From: Candidatus Amarobacter glycogenicus
GTDB taxonomy: Bacteria; Chloroflexota; Dehalococcoidia; Tepidiformales; Tepidiformaceae
Direction: 5' to 3'
Length of the DNA: 64,000 bases
NCBI GenBank assembly: GCA_016719395.1
Contig: JADJZF010000004.1
Span: 124,001 to 188,000, forward strand
Both the position numbers and the translations under genes were made by a program. The notes beneath the pieces were generated by a model. It made no database searches. It saw only the letters and a list, made by a program, of their open reading frames with translations, and was not told the DNA's origin. Shown one piece after another: positions 63,161 through 64,000 of the stretch. Each line of letters starts with the position of its first letter. The stretch's first letter is position 1.

Positions 63161-64000
63161 ATGCGCAAGGACATCCACGAAACGAACCGCCTCTCCTGGA
63201 ATCTCGCCACCGCCGCCCACAACAGCCACAAAGGCGACCAGGCGAAGTTCCTGCGCGAAGGCGGCTCGACACTCTTCCCCGAAGACCTCGAGATGCTCGG
63301 CGATATCGTCGGCAAGCGCGTCGTCCACCTCCAGTGCAATGCCGGGCCCGATTCCCTCTCCCTCGCTGCGCTCGGCGCCATCGTCACCGGCGTTGATATC
63401 AGCGATGAAGCAATCGACTACGCCCGCAGGCTCTCCGCCGATTCCCGTATCCCGGCCGAATTCGTCCGCAGCGACGTGTACGACTGGTTCGACGAAGCCA
63501 TCGCCCGGGGCGACCAATTCGATCGCGTCTTCGTCAGCTACGGTGCGCTCATCTGGCTTTCTGATATCCGCGGCTGGGCCGAGGGCGTCGCCGGTGTCCT
63601 CGCCCCGGGAGGGGCGATCGGCCTCGTCGAGTTCCATCCCGTTGGGCTCATGTACAACGAAAAGGGCGAACGCGACTGGCCCTACTTCAGCCACGGCGAG
63701 CCCCAGTCCGATGGCGAGGGGATCGGCGACTACGTCGCCTTCTCCGGGGATGGCCTCGTCCCCTGGGGCTACGAAGAAGGAGTCACCGGCTTCGTCAATC
63801 CGATCCCTACGAGCGAATTCTCTGGGGTATCGGCGATGTCGTCACGGCGCTGATCGACGCCGGTCTCGTTCTCGAAACTCTCCGCGAGTACCCGTACTCG
63901 AACGGCACCCCGAGGATGGTGGACTCCGTCGAGGGCGCCGGCCGCCGCTTCTACGTACCGGAAGGCCAGCCCAACCTGCCCCAGCTCTATGCCCTCCGCG
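63161..64000 (+). CDS. SAM-dependent methyltransferase, frameshifted, runs off the window
   Basis: ATG 63161 (MRKDIHETNRLSWNLATAAH). RVVHLQCNAGPDSLSLAALG is the SAM site (usual form LQCxxGxD), then VTGVDISDEAIDYARRL, FDRVFVSYGALIWLSDI, GGAIGLVEFHPVGLMYNEKG and WGYEEGVTGFVNP. After a frame change near 63815 it continues as ALIDAGLVLETLREYPYSNG up to the window edge with no stop. Class I small-molecule methyltransferase; substrate unknown. Confidence 0.8.

Overview
The window reads as a GC-rich bacterial chromosome segment. F420 genes (cofC, cofD), a class III-like PHA synthase pair, a DUF2851 protein, a Tat-exported family-5 solute-binding protein and a PdxS-type vitamin B6 gene together fit a Chloroflexota member, perhaps Dehalococcoidia/Tepidiformia-like. 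That placement is inferred from gene content only. Genes are dense on both strands, and many neighbours overlap by 1-4 bases.

Layout. 0.1-2 kb: an ABC exporter pair. 2.1-4 kb: an XcyI/Cfr9I-type restriction-modification pair embedded at the 3' end of a GGDEF-EAL gene (to 5.5 kb). 5.6-8.4 kb: a degenerate HD-GYP-like gene, a 5'-truncated groEL and an unknown gene. 8.4-10.4 kb: convergent PhaC-like and PhaE/phasin-like genes separated by a five-copy palindrome-bearing tandem repeat. 10.5-15 kb: hydrolases, a VTT membrane protein, a GNAT and a MarR regulator. 15.05-16.19 kb: a small lower-GC island flanked by 34-bp direct repeats. 16.3-21.2 kb: a Drr-type ABC exporter, a lipoprotein, a YprB-like nuclease, and an XRE regulator coupled to DUF2851. 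21.2-23.8 kb: a large secreted Calx-beta/IPT protein. 24-26.6 kb: cofD-cofC-binding lipoprotein operon. 26.6-32.3 and 35-36.5 kb: surface polysaccharide genes (ligase/polymerase, Wzz-like protein, four glycosyltransferases, a hexapeptide-repeat acyltransferase). 32.3-34.2 kb: YbjQ, a nitroreductase, and a TetR/small-protein operon with a double operator. 36.6-43.5 kb: mixed metabolism, a second palindrome repeat cluster, a toxin-antitoxin-like pair and tRNA-Thr. 43.6-47.6 kb: a peptide-type ABC importer without ATPases. 47.6-64 kb: purA, pdxS, acyl-CoA-related genes, paired small paralogs, dapB with a duplicated N-terminus, recQ and two methyltransferases.

A caution applies throughout. Many coding regions, above all in the first 16 kb, are broken by single-base frame changes while their protein similarity stays intact. 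Even groEL is hit at several places. This looks more like uncorrected indel error in the assembly than mass pseudogenisation. I give such genes as one feature spanning all frames.
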